Shown here piece after piece: positions 52,040 through 61,302 of a stretch of 64,000 nt of DNA. The DNA comes from Kineothrix sp. IPX-CK. GTDB lineage: Bacteria > Bacillota > Clostridia > Lachnospirales > Lachnospiraceae. The notes beneath the pieces are model-generated. The model was not told the DNA's origin and searched no databases. It was given only the letters and a program-made list of their open reading frames with translations. The stretch spans positions 1,116,001 to 1,180,000 of the forward strand of contig NZ_CP146256.1 in assembly GCF_039134705.1 (NCBI RefSeq), given 5' to 3'. A program made the translations under genes and the position numbers. Each line of letters begins with the position of its first letter. Within the stretch, counting starts at the first letter, position 1.

Positions 52040-52714
52040 ATGCGCATTCTGGTAGTTGAAGATGAACCTGATTTGAATGACGTTATAGTGAAGAAGCTGG
52101 AATCGGAACATTATGCCGTAGATTGGTGCACGAATGGCGATGAGGCTCTTGATTACATCAATTGTGCGGAATACGATGCTGTTATTCTTGATATCATGCT
52201 TCCGGGTATTAACGGTCTTGAGGTATTAAGAAAGATCCGCTCTCAAAGCAATAAAACACCGGTTCTGCTACTGACGGCACGCGACAGTATAGAAGATCGT
52301 GTTGCAGGCCTGGATAAAGGGGCGGATGATTATCTTGTAAAACCATTTGCTTTTGACGAGTTACTGGCGAGGATTCGCGCCATGATCCGGCGTTCCTCCG
52401 GTCATGTCAGTAACGTTCTATCTGTTGCAGACCTGGTTATGGATTGTGATTTCAGGGAAGTGACCCGAGGCGGCACATCGATATTGCTGTCCAGCAAGGA
52501 ATTCGCAATACTGGAATTTATGATGCATAATAAAGGCATTGTGCTGACAAGGGAAAAGATTTCACAGCATATCTGGAATTACGACTATGAAGGCGGCTCA
52601 AATGTAATCGATGTGTACATCCGCTATCTAAGAAAAAAAATCGATGAGGATTTCTCAAGGAAACTCATCCACACAATCAGGGGAACAGGTTATGTTCTGA
52701 GGGAGGATGAATGA
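52040..52714 (+). CDS. OmpR/PhoB family response regulator
   Basis: 224 residues. Receiver domain 1-115 with acidic pocket EDEP, phospho-acceptor Asp in AVILDIMLPG (D51), LLTARDS and the K of DYLVKPF. The C-terminal winged helix (about 130-224) is of OmpR type, with REKISQHIWNYDYEGGSNVIDVYIRYLRKKI. Overlaps the kinase gene by four bases. GGAGGTGACAT precedes the ATG. Confidence 0.94.
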   Translation: MRILVVEDEPDLNDVIVKKLESEHYAVDWCTNGDEALDYINCAEYDAVILDIMLPGINGLEVLRKIRSQSNKTPVLLLTARDSIEDRVAGLDKGADDYLVKPFAFDELLARIRAMIRRSSGHVSNVLSVADLVMDCDFREVTRGGTSILLSSKEFAILEFMMHNKGIVLTREKISQHIWNYDYEGGSNVIDVYIRYLRKKIDEDFSRKLIHTIRGTGYVLREDE

Positions 52715-54072
52715 ATAGGATTTCGATTAAAACAAAGGTGACTCTCTGGTATACCACGCTGATGGTCGTTCTTGTCTCTCTGATGATGATGTTTATATTT
52801 TTCATTAGCAAAGGCCTTGAAGAGACTTCGACAAAAAACGTTCTCGTAGGAGTGGTTGAGGATAGACTTAATAAAATTGACTATGAGGATGGAGAATTGA
52901 AGATCGACAATGATTTTGATTCCTTCTATCTTCAGGTCTATTTATCCGTATACAGTAAGGACATGCAAAAAGTATACGGAGAATTACCGGAAAACATTAA
53001 AAGTCCTCAGGGCTTTGCAAATAATACGATACGGACGGTAAATAACGGTAGCGCTAAATGGTATGTATACGACAGCCGCGTTTCTTTTGAGGGGTATGGT
53101 GACGTATGGATACGAGGCATTACGGCTATCTCCGATTCTGAAAGCGCTCTGATCACTATGCTTTCCATTGCCGGAGTTACGTTGCCTTTTTTGGTCGTCG
53201 TTGTCGCGTTAGGAGGATACTTCATCACGGGCCAGGCGTTTAAGCCAGTAAGGCAGATCAACGAGGCGGCGGAGCGAATCGGGGGAGGCCGTGACCTTTC
53301 ACAGAGGATTCACATCGGCGAGGGCAAGGATGAAATATATACTGTGGCAAAAACTTTTAACGATATGATCGGTCGCCTGGAACAATCGTTTGAAAGTGAA
53401 AAGCAATTTACCCTGGATGTTTCCCACGAGCTGAGAACACCCGTCTCGACGATCGTATCCCAGAGCGAATATGCCTTGGAGAATGCAAAGACGATAGATG
53501 AGGCGAAAGATGCGCTTTCAGTTGTACTTGCACAAGCCCGTAAAATATCAGGGTTGATTTCCCACCTCTTAATGCTTTCCAGAATTGACATGGGACATAA
53601 GATGCTGACTTTGGAGCTGCTTAATCTGAGTGAGCTTACCGAGATGGTTGCTGAGGAACAGTACGAAGCGGCAAATGAAAAAAATATCGAAATTCGAACC
53701 AATATTACATCCGGCTTACATGTGCAGGCGGATGAAACAATGCTGCTGCGCATGCTCATAAACCTTGTATCAAATGCCGTTAAATATGGTAAGCCCGGCG
53801 GACATATCGTAATCGGACTTGTAAAAGATGGAAACAACATTATCGGTTCTGTTGCCGATGACGGAATCGGGATAGCCGAGGAGCAACTTCCGAGGATATG
53901 GGAGCGCTTTTATCAAATCAACCCGTCGAGAACGTCGACCAGGGCAGGCGGTGTGGGGCTGGGACTTTCAATGGTCAAGTGGATCGTGGAGGCCCACAAC
54001 GGGAGTATTTCAGTTAGCAGTAAGCTCGGAGAAGGAAGCATATTCACTTTTATACTTCCTATTGCCGATTAA
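52711..54072 (+). CDS. Sensor histidine kinase
   Basis: 453 residues. Helices at about 12-32 and 150-175 flank an extracytoplasmic sensor of about 115 residues with no named fold. HAMP about 178-230, HisKA with phospho-His in DVSHELRTPVS (about 238), and an ATPase domain with NLVSNAVKYG, DDGIGIAEEQLPRIWERFYQ and GGVGLGLSMV. Start overlaps the regulator stop (ATGA). The end overlaps the LysR gene end by four bases. The stimulus is unknown. Confidence 0.93.
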   Translation: MNRISIKTKVTLWYTTLMVVLVSLMMMFIFFISKGLEETSTKNVLVGVVEDRLNKIDYEDGELKIDNDFDSFYLQVYLSVYSKDMQKVYGELPENIKSPQGFANNTIRTVNNGSAKWYVYDSRVSFEGYGDVWIRGITAISDSESALITMLSIAGVTLPFLVVVVALGGYFITGQAFKPVRQINEAAERIGGGRDLSQRIHIGEGKDEIYTVAKTFNDMIGRLEQSFESEKQFTLDVSHELRTPVSTIVSQSEYALENAKTIDEAKDALSVVLAQARKISGLISHLLMLSRIDMGHKMLTLELLNLSELTEMVAEEQYEAANEKNIEIRTNITSGLHVQADETMLLRMLINLVSNAVKYGKPGGHIVIGLVKDGNNIIGSVADDGIGIAEEQLPRIWERFYQINPSRTSTRAGGVGLGLSMVKWIVEAHNGSISVSSKLGEGSIFTFILPIAD

Positions 54073-54956
54073 TCGATCGATGGGATTTTTGTTTTTACAG
54101 TATCAATAAAATCTTTCAGGTTCTCTGAAATCCATTTATTCTTATGATATATCAGTTGTGAAGCGAGTTTATAGTTTGTCGCATAGTTAAGCTTCACTAA
54201 TTCATGATTATCTAATTCTTTTTGCACAGATAATTGAGGAAGGACACATATGCCAAGCCCGCTAAGTACAGTCTGCTTAATTACTTGCAGACTGCTTGTT
54301 TCGAGAACAATTTTAGGTGTTATTGAAGCATCCAGCAAATCCTTTTCAAACATTTTTCTATAACAGCAGTCCCGTCCCGTCAAGATTAAAGGGACATTAA
54401 AGAAATCCTCAATTGATACAGCCGATTTTTGTGCAAGTGGGTTTTCAGGAATAGAAAAAGCACAAATAGTTTCATCAATTTGCAATGCGGTATCTATTGA
54501 TGAATTATTTATGGGCACATCAAGAGTAAATGCAATATCAATTGTATTATTAGTAAGTAAAGGTATAAAGTCGGCTGTGTCCAAAACGTTTAAATATAAT
54601 TCAGCATTGGGATGTTCTGTCTGATAAGCCTTTATAATTTCAGGCAGCCTGTAAATACATATGGATTCCGATGCCCCGATAGTAATACGACCATAATCAT
54701 TTTTATTGGCAAATTTATATTTTAAATCATCTGACAAATGAAGTATTTGCTTGGCGTACACAGTTAACTCTTCTCCTTCCGGCGTAAGGGTAATATTTTT
54801 ACCCATACGCTCAAAAAGCCTCACACCCAGCTCTTTTTCCAGTTGTTGTATTTGAGTAGTGACATTTGATTGAGCATAATGAAGATATTCGGCAGTTTTT
54901 GTGAAGTTTTTAATTTCACTTAATGTTAGAAAAGTATGCAAACGCTTTAACTCCAT
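54069..54956 (-). CDS. LysR family transcriptional regulator
   Basis: 295 residues from ATG 54956 (GGGAGG ten bases upstream); the frame is open farther upstream but the helix-turn-helix begins here (MELKRLHTFLTLSEIKNFTK, then AQSNVTTQIQQLEKELGVRLFER). The remainder is a periplasmic-binding-like effector domain. It is divergent from the small cupin gene, which is therefore the likely target. Confidence 0.9.
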   Translation of the reverse strand: MELKRLHTFLTLSEIKNFTKTAEYLHYAQSNVTTQIQQLEKELGVRLFERMGKNITLTPEGEELTVYAKQILHLSDDLKYKFANKNDYGRITIGASESICIYRLPEIIKAYQTEHPNAELYLNVLDTADFIPLLTNNTIDIAFTLDVPINNSSIDTALQIDETICAFSIPENPLAQKSAVSIEDFFNVPLILTGRDCCYRKMFEKDLLDASITPKIVLETSSLQVIKQTVLSGLGICVLPQLSVQKELDNHELVKLNYATNYKLASQLIYHKNKWISENLKDFIDTVKTKIPSID

Positions 54957-55094
54957 AGTAGGTAAGCCTCCCGGTTGATAGTATGACAATCTGAAATAAA
55001 GATTGTTTAAATCAAAATAATTAATTTCACAGATTGATATCTCAATGATATCATATAAATACAAGAAGTTCAAAAAAATATGGAGGTACAGCAT

Positions 55095-55439
55095 ATGGAA
55101 GTAGTAAATCTGTTAGAGGAAGCCGATAAAATTGTTGAATTATACACTTATAAAAAAGTGGGGGTTTTAAACGAAAACATTTTGAGTATAGTTCGGGTTG
55201 AGAGCCGCACATTGGATTTTCACGTTCATGAGAACTCCGATGAATTGTTCTATGTTATTGAGGGTAGCTTTTATTTAGAAACGCAAGGTGAAAAAACAAA
55301 AGTGAATGCAGGAGAACTTATTATTGTTCCCAAAGGGATAAAACACCGACCGGTAGTAAATGAATTGACGAAATTTTTAATGATCGAGTTATCAGGGACG
55401 TTAAATAAAGAAAATAGCGGAAATCAATATGAGGAATAA
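55095..55439 (+). CDS. Single-domain cupin protein
   Basis: 114 residues from ATG 55095, eight bases after GGAGGT. The cupin metal pattern is present: DFHVHENSDELFYVIEGSF (two His and Glu) and the second motif PKGIKHRP. Such small proteins bind or convert small molecules, or act as sugar-phosphate isomerases; no substrate can be inferred. Divergent from the LysR gene. Confidence 0.85.
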   Translation: MEVVNLLEEADKIVELYTYKKVGVLNENILSIVRVESRTLDFHVHENSDELFYVIEGSFYLETQGEKTKVNAGELIIVPKGIKHRPVVNELTKFLMIELSGTLNKENSGNQYEE

Positions 55440-55548
55440 TTATATTTCCGCCTTTATTTCCATCATGCTATCAAATCACAAGGCCGCTGCTTTTCTCAGT
55501 ACAATCTCACATCCTGTTAATTGGGCGCAGAAGTGAAGCGAGGGCATC

Positions 55549-56370
55549 TTACGATTTGCCAGGCCCTTTATAACGGAAATATTCCTGGGGATCGGTAAAA
55601 GTCTCATTTATCAGTACGGATGCCGTGGGACAAAAGTTATAACAGCGCATACATGCTGTGCATTTGGAAGAGAATGTAAATCGTTCATTAGCAAATGAAA
55701 TGCTATTGGCAGGACATCTTTGCACACATAGCATACACTTGGTGCACGTACTCATCTGCACACTTAATGCTTGATAATGGTTTTTTACACTTTGGTTCGA
55801 TACTTTACGTATTATTATTCCGGGCAGCAGATAGAACCCGATGCCCTTGATATGCTTTTTGGAAGACAGGATATCTTGGATAAGTTTGTGTAACTCGTCT
55901 ATGGCACGTTGTTTTCTGATGCTTAATTTTTCATCTGTTATCGGTGCTGTTTTGTGCGAATGCGTGGAGACATTATTGCACAGCTTGATATTGCTATAGG
56001 CTTTGATATTAAAGCATTCTTTGCCGAATAACTTCCGTGCCGCAAACGGGCCGAAAGCGTTGATATATCCAAAGGTGTTAATTATGTATAAAGGCTTTGC
56101 GGGTATTTCTTCTACATGGACGATGTTCGCCAGCAAGGATATAAATTCTTTCATAATTGGGGGCACATTAGCGCCATATATTGGGTGTGCAAGACCAATA
56201 TACGCCGACTTTTTTATAATATCGGCTAACTCTTCTTTAGATATCCGATTAAGCTTGTCGATAGCGTAGGATGCGGTCTGATGGGAGGTCTCGTTCAAAA
56301 TACTGTTAAACTGTTCGACAACCCATTTTGTATTCCCTGTTCCGCTAAAATAAAAGGTCGTGAATATCAT
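55549..56370 (-). CDS. EFR1-type flavodoxin/ferredoxin fusion
   Basis: 273 residues. N-terminal flavodoxin-like domain with FSGTGNTKWV for the FMN phosphate, and AHPIYGANVPP; C-terminal part carries two 4Fe-4S motifs, CTKCMLCVQRCP and CTACMRCYNFCP. This fits the EFR1 ferrodoxin family of anaerobes, moving low-potential electrons to unknown partners. GAGGGGGTAATCAA precedes the ATG. Isolated between the cupin gene and the IS remnant. Confidence 0.88.
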   Translation of the reverse strand: MIFTTFYFSGTGNTKWVVEQFNSILNETSHQTASYAIDKLNRISKEELADIIKKSAYIGLAHPIYGANVPPIMKEFISLLANIVHVEEIPAKPLYIINTFGYINAFGPFAARKLFGKECFNIKAYSNIKLCNNVSTHSHKTAPITDEKLSIRKQRAIDELHKLIQDILSSKKHIKGIGFYLLPGIIIRKVSNQSVKNHYQALSVQMSTCTKCMLCVQRCPANSISFANERFTFSSKCTACMRCYNFCPTASVLINETFTDPQEYFRYKGPGKS

Positions 56371-56482
56371 TTGATTACCCCCTCATAAAAAAATAATACT
56401 TGCAGGATTTGTTTTATGAATAGCCTATATCAATTCATAATTATTATACAGCATTTTTCCCGGCTTCACAATTCGAACTTAC

Positions 56483-57713
56483 TTCGGGCCAAGTTCGAGG
56501 CGTTGACAAAGTCCTGTAAATTTCGGAAAAGATATAATTGATGTGGCTAAAGAAGCAAAAAAGGCCAAAAAAAGAACGCCTTGTGGCGTTATCCTAGATA
56601 TTTTACTATCCGTTTTAGATTTAATGCCATAGCTGATAAGAGGCAGTGTTCCTCAGCTGCCTCTAACCCCCGCCTGTATAGGCTGCTTAAATTGTGGCGC
56701 GCTTTCTACGCCGCAAAGCTGCCCTCGCACCAAATCTGGCGCTGTTTGAGAATCTGTCGGTGGGAGGGGCGTTCCATCCCTTTCCGGCAGGACATAAGAA
56801 ACTGGCTTTTTCCTGTTGATACTTAAACTCTTCCCGCCGGAACTCTACCTTGTAGGTAATGCCTCCGGTCGCCTTAGGCGTATATAATCGGATGCCTCTC
56901 TCGTGAAGCGTCTGGCAAATCAGGCTGGTGCCATAAGCACTATCCGCGCTGACTGTTTTAATCTTCAACCCCAAATGACTGCACATATATTCGATCCGTT
57001 CAAGATAGGGCTCCGAGTCGTTTGCATTTCCAGGTGTGACTGCCACATCCACCACGATTCCATAGGCGGCATCTACGCTTTGATGGCTCAGATAATGCAT
57101 CCCCACCGGCTTTCCCGGCCTGTGCATCATTCCTGCATCCGGATCGGTGGTGTTGATAGTCCTTTGTACCTCCGTTTTCTCTTTTTTTACTCGTCCGGCA
57201 CGCTGTGGCTTGATTGCACCGGAGGCTTCCAGCCGTGCCCGTTCCTGCGCCTCATAAATGTCCAGCCGTTCCATGTAATCTGTTGCTTCATGCGCTGCCA
57301 GTATCTGGATGTTTTTTTGAAGGAAGCGTTAGCCTTTACATGAGTGAAATCGGTTAGGATGAGTTCCTCCTTTACCAGCCCCTTTTCCATGCATTGCTCC
57401 AAAATCCGCTCAAACAGGCGGCGGAACACATTTTCTCCATGGAACCGCCTGCGCCGGTTCTGGGACGTCCGTTCTTTTCGCAATAGTAATCCTTGGTTTC
57501 CTCATAGATAAAGGAGAAATCAACCAGCCGGTTCAACTTGCGTAAGAAGTGTTTTTCCGGCACAAGATTTTCTATCGTAATCATATGAAATTTTATTTGT
57601 TTGTTTTCCGTCCGTGTTATCATAGGTAAGCCCTCCCGTTCTTTTATACACTTATTTTATCATAAAGAGGAGAATACTACAGGACTTTGTCAACACCTCG
57701 AAGTTGACCCGAG
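56483..57713 (-). mobile_element. Degenerate insertion sequence (IS1182-like)
   Basis: Inverted ends: 25 bases at 56494-56518 match the complement of 57678-57702 with one mismatch (core GTTGACAAAGTCCTGTA), with weaker symmetry continuing about 11 bases outward on each side. About 1.2 kb, shorter than typical IS1182 members, in line with internal loss in the transposase gene. I could not identify a target duplication. Confidence 0.75.
56687..57623 (-). pseudogene. Frameshifted transposase (IS1182-like)
   Basis: The coding sequence is split over three frames: N-terminus at 57623 (HMITIENLVPEKHFLRKLNR), a middle part (about 57300-57480, with LTDFTHVKANASFKKTSRYW), and a DDE-domain part to 56687 (HYLSHQSVDAAYGIVVDVAV, SADSAYGTSL). 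After NGRP the usual segment is missing, indicating an internal deletion as well. It cannot make an active transposase. Confidence 0.85.
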
Positions 57714-57719
57714 GTTGCA

Positions 57720-57896
57720 TTAGTTGGGATGGGGAATAACAATCTTTTTTTTGAAAAGCCCTTTACCTATCAGCAACATTGTCTTGTTGTCTTTCTCAAT
57801 CTTTGTGATAGGCTTCCCCAACTGTTTTGACAAGTTCTCTATATCGTTGTCATCTGGAACACCTATGAACCCGACGGCAGTAGCATCTTTTTTCAC
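57720..57896 (-). CDS. Small basic protein, 58 residues
   Basis: A GTG start at 57896 follows AGGGGTGAT by three bases and opens 58 codons to TAA at 57720-57722. The product is Lys-rich and has plausible alternating hydrophobics (VGFIGVPDDNDIENLSKQL, then TMLLIGKGLFKKKIVIPHP). The stop lies seven bases outside the IS end, so the frame may be a truncated remnant of a longer gene disrupted nearby. No family recognised. Confidence 0.4.
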   Translation of the reverse strand: MKKDATAVGFIGVPDDNDIENLSKQLGKPITKIEKDNKTMLLIGKGLFKKKIVIPHPN

Positions 57897-58014
57897 AGTA
57901 TCACCCCTTTTTTAAACATTCTAACACGATTCACAACAATCTACAATCGGGCCTACTTGACCTGTGTTTTTGCTTTATGTGATGAAAGCGGTGATAGTGA
58001 ATATCGGTAATTTA

Positions 58015-58776
58015 CTAAGATAAATATGTGACTGCAAGGCATCCGTTGACAGGATTTCTATAAATTTCACATTTTACGTCGTAAATCTTTTGGATAGTAT
58101 CTTTTATCAATATAGCCTCCGGCTTTCCATGTGCAACAACATGGCCCGCTTTCATAGCATACAGGTAATCACAATATCTGGCCGCCAATTCCAAGTCATG
58201 CAATGCGGCCAGCGTACTTATGGAAAGACTTTTTACAGTAGATAATACTTGAATCTGATACTTTACGTCCAAATGATTCGTAGGCTCGTCCAATATCAGA
58301 AGCTGAGGTTGCTGTGCAATTGCTCTTGCCAAAACAACACGTTGTTTTTCGCCGCCCGATAGAGACAGATAGCTTCTATCCGAATGTTTTTCCAGATTCA
58401 CTTTTTCCAGAGCTGCCCTGATAATTCCGGCATCTATATCGTTATCTGTTTCAAGCAGCTTTTTATGCGGTGAGCGCCCCATCGCAACCATGTCCCAAAC
58501 GGTAAAGTCAAAACTGATTTCATTGAATTGTCCTACTACAGCAGATTTCTGGGCGATTACTTTAGGGTTGGCGGCGAGCAAATCCATTTCATCCAAAAGA
58601 ATCGTACCGCATTTTGGCTTTATTACTTTATATATCGTTTTCAGCAGTGTGCTTTTTCCGCATCCGTTGGGACCGATAATTCCTACGAATTGGCCATCCA
58701 TCACTTTTAGTTCAATATTTTCAATAATATCCGTTCCTGAAAGATTAACTCCAATATCCGACACATATAAATTCAA
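58015..58776 (-). CDS. Metal-chelate ABC transporter ATP-binding protein (FecE/BtuD type)
   Basis: 253 residues from TTG 58776, seven bases after GGAGGGA. Walker A GPNGCGKST, signature LSGGEKQR, Walker B LLILDEPTNHLD and the switch His region are intact. It powers import of iron-siderophore, haem or cobalamin through the FecCD permease encoded immediately upstream (stop and start almost touching). Cytoplasmic, membrane associated. Confidence 0.92.
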   Translation of the reverse strand: MNLYVSDIGVNLSGTDIIENIELKVMDGQFVGIIGPNGCGKSTLLKTIYKVIKPKCGTILLDEMDLLAANPKVIAQKSAVVGQFNEISFDFTVWDMVAMGRSPHKKLLETDNDIDAGIIRAALEKVNLEKHSDRSYLSLSGGEKQRVVLARAIAQQPQLLILDEPTNHLDVKYQIQVLSTVKSLSISTLAALHDLELAARYCDYLYAMKAGHVVAHGKPEAILIKDTIQKIYDVKCEIYRNPVNGCLAVTYLS

Positions 58777-58778
58777 GG

Positions 58779-59852
58779 CTAATTCCCTCCAAATTCATAG
58801 TTTTTCTTTAATAACAAATACATAAAAACAGGTGCGCCTATTGCCGAGGTTATAATTCCCACCGGAATTTCGGTTCCGCTTATCATGGAACGTGCAATTA
58901 AATCAGTCCATATCATGAACAGACCGCCTGTCAACACAACCAGAGGTAAAAGTTTTTTGTGATTTGATCCCACCAGTGACCTCGTAATGTGAGGAATAAT
59001 AAGACCGACAAAGCCGATCATGCCGCATTGGGCCACTATGATGCCGGTTAGCAAGGCAGAAATCGTAAGATATAATTTGCGATAAAAGCCTAAATTAATG
59101 CCTAAAGTAGTAGCTGTTTCATCTCCCATTAACATAGTGTTCATCGTACGGCCCTGAGTAAAGAAAAAAAGAGCTGCTGCCAGGACAACTATAGAAAGCA
59201 GAGGAATCTCTCCCCATTTTACGGAGGCCATACTGCCCATAATCCAGAAAGTCACATTTTTAAGTCCTTGTGAATTGTTTGAAAAGTAGACAATTATGCT
59301 GGAAAATGCTGAGAACATGGCATTAACGACCATTCCGGAAAGTATTAATTTGGATGACGTGATACGCCCTCCAATATTGGCAATAGCAAGTACAAGCAGG
59401 GAAGCGAATAGTGCACCTGTGAATGCTCCCATGGAAACACCGGCTTGACTGAGTATTGGAATAGAATTAAATCCAACCAAAATAGCAAATGTTGCGCCCA
59501 ATGTTGCTCCTGAGGAAATACCAAGAATATATGGGTCCGCAAGAGGATTCTGAACGGATGCCTGCATAATACTTCCGCAAAGTGCGAGTCCCATACCAAT
59601 TAGAAATGCCGCTATCGCTCTTGGGAAACGCAAGAGCCATACAATCGTGATATATGAAGAAGCTGATTGGCTTACTTTGCCTAATTCAATGCCGGTCAAT
59701 TTGTAAAGGAGAATCCGATATGATTCGTTCAGCGGAATATTTGCCTGGCCAATGGAAACGGAAAAAATTATCGACCCGGCCGTGAACAGGAGTAAGCCCA
59801 GAATCAGCAGAGGGAATAACCGTTCATATATAATTTTTTTAACTTTTAACAT
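58779..59852 (-). CDS. FecCD-family metal-chelate ABC permease
   Basis: 357 residues with about ten helices. Signatures: RFPRAIAAFLIGMGLALCGS, QASVQNPLADPYILGISSGA, and the ATPase-contacting GMIGFVGLIIPHITRSLVG loop. GAAGGAAAGAAGTC precedes the ATG. With the downstream ATPase and the divergent binding protein it makes a full importer for iron-siderophore, haem or cobalamin. Confidence 0.92.
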   Translation of the reverse strand: MLKVKKIIYERLFPLLILGLLLFTAGSIIFSVSIGQANIPLNESYRILLYKLTGIELGKVSQSASSYITIVWLLRFPRAIAAFLIGMGLALCGSIMQASVQNPLADPYILGISSGATLGATFAILVGFNSIPILSQAGVSMGAFTGALFASLLVLAIANIGGRITSSKLILSGMVVNAMFSAFSSIIVYFSNNSQGLKNVTFWIMGSMASVKWGEIPLLSIVVLAAALFFFTQGRTMNTMLMGDETATTLGINLGFYRKLYLTISALLTGIIVAQCGMIGFVGLIIPHITRSLVGSNHKKLLPLVVLTGGLFMIWTDLIARSMISGTEIPVGIITSAIGAPVFMYLLLKKNYEFGGN

Positions 59853-59892
59853 GACTTCTTTCCTTCGATTAATATATTTTGCTCAAAGCAAC

Positions 59893-59921
59893 TTTACATT
59901 TTATAAACGCCATGATATAAT
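59893..59921 (+). promoter_or_regulatory. Rightward promoter for the binding-protein gene
   Basis: TTTACA (59893-59898), 17-base spacer, TATAAT (59916-59921). Predicted start falls near the centre of the palindrome at 59910-59965. Confidence 0.65.
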
Positions 59922-59965
59922 CCGACATAGTTAGGCTCAACTAACCAAATCGGATTATATCATGG
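59910..59965. promoter_or_regulatory. Nested palindromic operator, possible iron box
   Basis: Outer arms: 16 bases at 59910-59925 (CCATGATATAATCCGA) and their exact complement at 59950-59965. Inner arms on the same axis: GTTAG (59930-59934) and CTAAC (59941-59945). The inner part recalls DtxR/IdeR-type iron boxes (TTAGGNTNNNCTAA). Outer arms contain the two -10 boxes. Confidence 0.6.
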
Positions 59966-59982
59966 TTATATTAGTATGTAAA
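59954..59982 (-). promoter_or_regulatory. Leftward promoter for the permease-ATPase operon
   Basis: On the minus strand: TTTACA (59982-59977), 17-base spacer, TATAAT (59959-59954). It is the mirror image of the rightward promoter and points toward it, so the two leaders overlap. Confidence 0.65.
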
Positions 59983-60030
59983 GGAGCAGTTTCAGACTGC
60001 TATAAAAATATCGAAAGGAATTTTCATATT

Positions 60031-61110
60031 ATGAAGAAAAAATTATTGTCTTTGCTCGTTGTTACAATCCTGGGAGTTTCATTTGCCGGCTGTGCACAGA
60101 ATGATTCGTCATCCACGACAGAAAGCAATATCGCAGAAAGTGATATTACTGAGACTGAGAGCGAATCAACCGTCTCGGAATCACAATCAGGTACAGTTTA
60201 TCCTTTGACTATTAACAATTATTCTATTGAGGATGACGGTGCTATCTGGGCGGAGAAGGAGCAGGTGTTTGAAAGCGCGCCCGAGCGGATTGTCTGCAAC
60301 ATGCAGGGAAGCGCCGAGGTATTGATTCGTCTGGGACTCGGTGATCGTATCGTTGGCGTTGCAGGTGTTTTTGGTGATGTTGATTCCGATATCAAAGAGG
60401 AATTCGATAAAATCCCCATGTTGTCTGAAGACTATGCAGGTCAGGAGGTCATCTTAGGAGCAAATCCGGATTTTGTTATCGGCCGGGGAGATTTATTCGT
60501 AGATGCGGATTATGGTTCAGGGACTGTTGATTTTCTCAACGATTCGGGCATTCGTACATATATTATGAACACAGGTAAAGAAGGGGCGGTATTTGACGAT
60601 TTCTTTACTGATATAGATGAATTGGGGCAGATTTTTGACGTACAAGAAGCTGCAGATGCATTAATAGAGCAGTATCAGAAACAAATCGATGACTTGACGA
60701 ACAATCCGGCCTGGAACGGAAAGGAAAAAACAATTGCAGAGATTGCCTCCGTTGAAGACGGTAATTTTGTCGTATCCAGCGGAAAAGGAGAATACTTTCA
60801 AAATGATGCGCTTCAATTAGTTGGACTGAACAATATTTTTAAAGATGCACCCGCATACGAGGTGAGCAATGAGGAGCTTATTGAGAACAATCCGGATGTC
60901 CTTTTGCTGTTTAAATACAACGGAGGTCCGGATACGGATGTAATGGTCGAAGAACTGTACCAAAACGAGACCTTGCAGGATGTTACAGCTATTAAGGAAA
61001 AACAGATTTATGTAGCTGATTTTAATGCCTTCTATGGAACCGGCGGGGGAATTTTTAATGCTGTTAGTAATTTGGCGCAGAATGTGTGGCTGAGCGATAC
61101 CCAGGACTAA
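60031..61110 (+). CDS. Metal-chelate ABC transporter substrate-binding lipoprotein
   Basis: 359 residues from ATG 60031 (CGAAAGGAATTTTCATATT upstream); the frame extends farther but the signal peptide starts here. Lipobox SFAGC (Cys about 21), a Ser/Glu/Thr-rich linker, then a helical-backbone PBP2-like fold (PERIVCNMQGSAEVLIRLGLGD, GANPDFVIGRG). It captures iron-siderophore, haem or cobalamin for the divergent permease and ATPase. Confidence 0.9.
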   Translation: MKKKLLSLLVVTILGVSFAGCAQNDSSSTTESNIAESDITETESESTVSESQSGTVYPLTINNYSIEDDGAIWAEKEQVFESAPERIVCNMQGSAEVLIRLGLGDRIVGVAGVFGDVDSDIKEEFDKIPMLSEDYAGQEVILGANPDFVIGRGDLFVDADYGSGTVDFLNDSGIRTYIMNTGKEGAVFDDFFTDIDELGQIFDVQEAADALIEQYQKQIDDLTNNPAWNGKEKTIAEIASVEDGNFVVSSGKGEYFQNDALQLVGLNNIFKDAPAYEVSNEELIENNPDVLLLFKYNGGPDTDVMVEELYQNETLQDVTAIKEKQIYVADFNAFYGTGGGIFNAVSNLAQNVWLSDTQD

Positions 61111-61165
61111 TTTGAAGAGTTATAGAGAAATAGCTGCCAGATAATAGGTATGGACGTCTCATAGA

Positions 61166-61279
61166 ATGGATAAACAATAGTTTCGTGTATTTTATAACCG
61201 AGATGTGGAGATTATATCCTATGTTATAGAGCCGGAAAAGAATCAGGAAGTTATTTTCGAAACGGGGATGGACCAGTAA
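61166..61279 (+). pseudogene. Possible gene remnant with in-frame TAG
   Basis: ATG 61166 opens four codons (MDKQ), then TAG 61178-61180, then a protein-like frame (FRVFYNRDVEIISYVIEP, continuing to IFETGMDQ) to TAA 61277. The sequence after TAG looks like real protein, but there is no ribosome site and no family that I recognise. Could be a decayed short gene. Confidence 0.3.
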
Positions 61280-61302
61280 AAAAATAAAGAGGAGAGAAAG
61301 TT

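Noticed and set aside
56581..57343. Plus-strand frames inside the IS element
   Set aside because: They are the complement of the broken transposase gene.
57724..57915. 63-codon plus-strand frame beside the IS
   Set aside because: It has no ribosome site, and the opposite strand carries a frame with a GTG start and a ribosome site.
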